Positions 5,845 to 7,084 of a stretch of 7,084 nt of DNA are shown piece by piece; positions within the stretch are counted from its first letter, which is position 1, and each line of letters starts with the position of its first letter. Origin of the DNA: Desulfobacteraceae bacterium (GTDB lineage: Bacteria > Desulfobacterota > Desulfobacteria > Desulfobacterales > BuS5); assembly GCA_030592105.1 (NCBI GenBank), contig JAUVKE010000131.1, forward strand, positions 1 to 7,084, written 5' to 3'. Position numbers and translations under genes: made by a program. The notes under the pieces were generated by a model. It searched no databases. It was given only the letters and a program-made list of their open reading frames with translations, and was not told the DNA's origin.

Positions 5845-7084
5845 AATTAAACTGTAAAATAAAAAAAATATTGCTCTGTTCTATCTGCTTTCAAATTTTG
5901 ATGCTGCATTGCCTGTGGGCATGGGCAGAAGAAAAAGCGCCTGAATTAAGCATTGCAGGCCAAATGACTGTTTATAATGCGCAGGTGGCAATAGAGAAAA
6001 AAGAATACCTGAAAGCTGAAAAAGCTCTCAGGAAATATATTGCAAAGCATACTAAAAAACCGAATTATCTTGTGGAATTTACATTGGGCAACACCCTGAC
6101 ATTAACCGACAGGGATAAAGAAGCCCTTGTGCATTACAAGGCTTCTGTGGATCTTTATTCCGGCTATGCCCCTGCCTGGCAAAATATGGGCAAAATTTAT
6201 TTTGACATCAAAGAGTATGAAAAGGCAGGAGACTGCCTTTTAAAAACATATCAACTTGATAAAAGTAAAAACCACCTGTTGCTTTATAATGTGGCAGTAT
6301 CATTTATCATGGCCGAAAAATCAGAAAAAGCTCTGCCACACCTGGATTATCTTGTTTCAGGAGATGCTGACACTGTAAAAATTGAGTGGGTGGAGGCATT
6401 TTTAAGGGTTTGCATGGATCTTCAGCGCAAGGGGAAGGCTTTTAAAAAAATTAATCGACTGCTTCATAAAAACAGCAGTAATCCTGACCTGTGGAAAGTA
6501 ATGGCTCAGTTTCATCTGTGGCAAAACGATTATAAAAGCGCTCTTGCTGCGTTAACAGTCAGATCATATTTAGAACCGGCAAAAAAGAGAAAAGATATTA
6601 TGCTGATGGGCGATCTTGCCAATGTCGTGGGTATACCTGTCAAAGCCGCAGCCTGTTATGAAAGCCTTTTGGAGGACAATGCAAAAGGATCTGATTATAA
6701 AAAACTTGCGTCAGCCTATATTGCCGCCCACAGGTATGGTAAGGCACTGGAAGTTTTAAATAGTGCACTAAAAAAAAAACCGTGCCCAAAGCTTTTTTTT
6801 ATGCTGGGACGGACCCTTTATTATGAAAATTTATTTAACAGGGCAGGTGATGCCTTTGATAAATGCACCAGACTTAATCCCAAAAACGGCAGGGCGTATT
6901 TAATGAAGGGCTATTGCTCCCTTAAACTTAAGGATAACAAAACTGCCCGCGCCGCTTTTGAAAAAGCCGCAGATTGTCCCAACCCAATCGTACTACGAGA
7001 TGTACAGGTGGGAGTATGGTTATCGGAATCTGCAGGTGTCTCTATTCCTAGATGGGATTCCACCAGGTTGGCATGTGAGCCTCA
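5841..7084 (+). CDS. Secreted TPR-repeat protein of TonB2-type cluster, 3' partial or altered
   Basis: The frame is open from the ATG at 5841 to the window end, 414 codons. A signal peptide (residues 1-29: basic N-terminus, hydrophobic core, AWA before Glu30) sends it to the periplasm. Tetratricopeptide-like helix pairs fill the rest, for example AWQNMGKIYFDIKEYEKAGDCL (residues about 112-133), KLASAYIAAHRYGKALEVL, LFFMLGRTLYYENLFNRAGDAF and AYLMKGYCSLKLKDNKTARAAF (about 353-374). A TPR protein closes TonB2-type clusters in Vibrio and Shewanella relatives; a scaffold role between motor and receptor is inference. The ATG overlaps the tonB stop as ATGA, and the nearest GGAG is only one base away, so translation probably depends on coupling with tonB. 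From about 6984 the sequence no longer resembles TPR or the usual C-terminus, so the true end may be lost by frameshift, insertion or a chimeric join. Confidence 0.85.
   Translation, partial: MKLNCKIKKILLCSICFQILMLHCLWAWAEEKAPELSIAGQMTVYNAQVAIEKKEYLKAEKALRKYIAKHTKKPNYLVEFTLGNTLTLTDRDKEALVHYKASVDLYSGYAPAWQNMGKIYFDIKEYEKAGDCLLKTYQLDKSKNHLLLYNVAVSFIMAEKSEKALPHLDYLVSGDADTVKIEWVEAFLRVCMDLQRKGKAFKKINRLLHKNSSNPDLWKVMAQFHLWQNDYKSALAALTVRSYLEPAKKRKDIMLMGDLANVVGIPVKAAACYESLLEDNAKGSDYKKLASAYIAAHRYGKALEVLNSALKKKPCPKLFFMLGRTLYYENLFNRAGDAFDKCTRLNPKNGRAYLMKGYCSLKLKDNKTARAAFEKAADCPNPIVLRDVQVGVWLSESAGVSIPRWDSTRLACEP
6984..7084. other. Unexplained tail downstream of the last TPR
   Basis: After the last TPR helix (ending FEKAADCP) the open frame continues as a sequence without helix-pair character. 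By hand count about 51 of the last 104 bases are G or C, higher than in the A/T-rich TPR gene, and homopolymer runs vanish. The +1 frame is also open and encodes an aromatic-rich stretch (YYEMYRWEYGYRN from 6991). I cannot assign it. Confidence 0.3.

Noticed and set aside
6994..7001. Eight-base match TACGAGAT to part of an Illumina P7 adapter
   Set aside because: The match is too short and the flanking bases do not continue the adapter, so it is probably chance.

Overview
The window is one strand-consistent block of eight plus-strand genes with almost no intergenic space. Both end genes are cut by the window edges. The base composition is moderately A/T-rich with many A and T homopolymer runs. 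The gene families recall anaerobic Desulfobacterota (Desulfobacteraceae-like deltaproteobacteria). This taxonomic guess is inference from gene content and style; no marker gene is present.

Layout: (1) 1-966, the C-terminal part of a DUF4857-like membrane-anchored protein, entering from upstream. (2) 995-1804, a secreted DUF4198 (NikM-like) protein whose predicted mature N-terminus is a histidine. (3) 1805-1895, a 91-bp gap, the longest non-coding stretch, with a duplicated ribosome-binding-site sequence. (4) 1896-2684, a secreted coiled-coil DUF3450 protein. (5) 2681-4120, a TtpC-like protein: signal peptide, periplasmic coiled-coil domain, then a full ExbB/TolQ/MotA channel domain. (6) 4150-4764, a short ExbB with a TTG start. 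(7) 4765-5187, ExbD. (8) 5188-5844, a short TonB. (9) 5841 to the window end, a secreted TPR-repeat protein.

Genes 4 to 9 reproduce the order of the Vibrio/Shewanella-type TonB2 system (DUF3450, TtpC, ExbB2, ExbD2, TonB2, TPR). Two ExbB-like subunits and ExbD should form a proton-driven inner-membrane motor. TonB would carry the energy to an outer-membrane receptor encoded elsewhere, and DUF3450, the TtpC N-terminus and the TPR protein would act in the periplasm. Coding junctions of the ATGA, TAA-ATG and TAG-ATG type point to translational coupling and fixed stoichiometry.

The upstream DUF4857 and DUF4198 genes suggest that this motor serves metal or metal-chelate handling. That link is inference from neighbourhood and from the NikM relationship of DUF4198. 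The most unusual local features are a signal peptide built from four 15-bp tandem repeats, an Asn where E. coli TonB has its transmembrane His20, and a 3' tail of the TPR gene that stops looking like TPR sequence.
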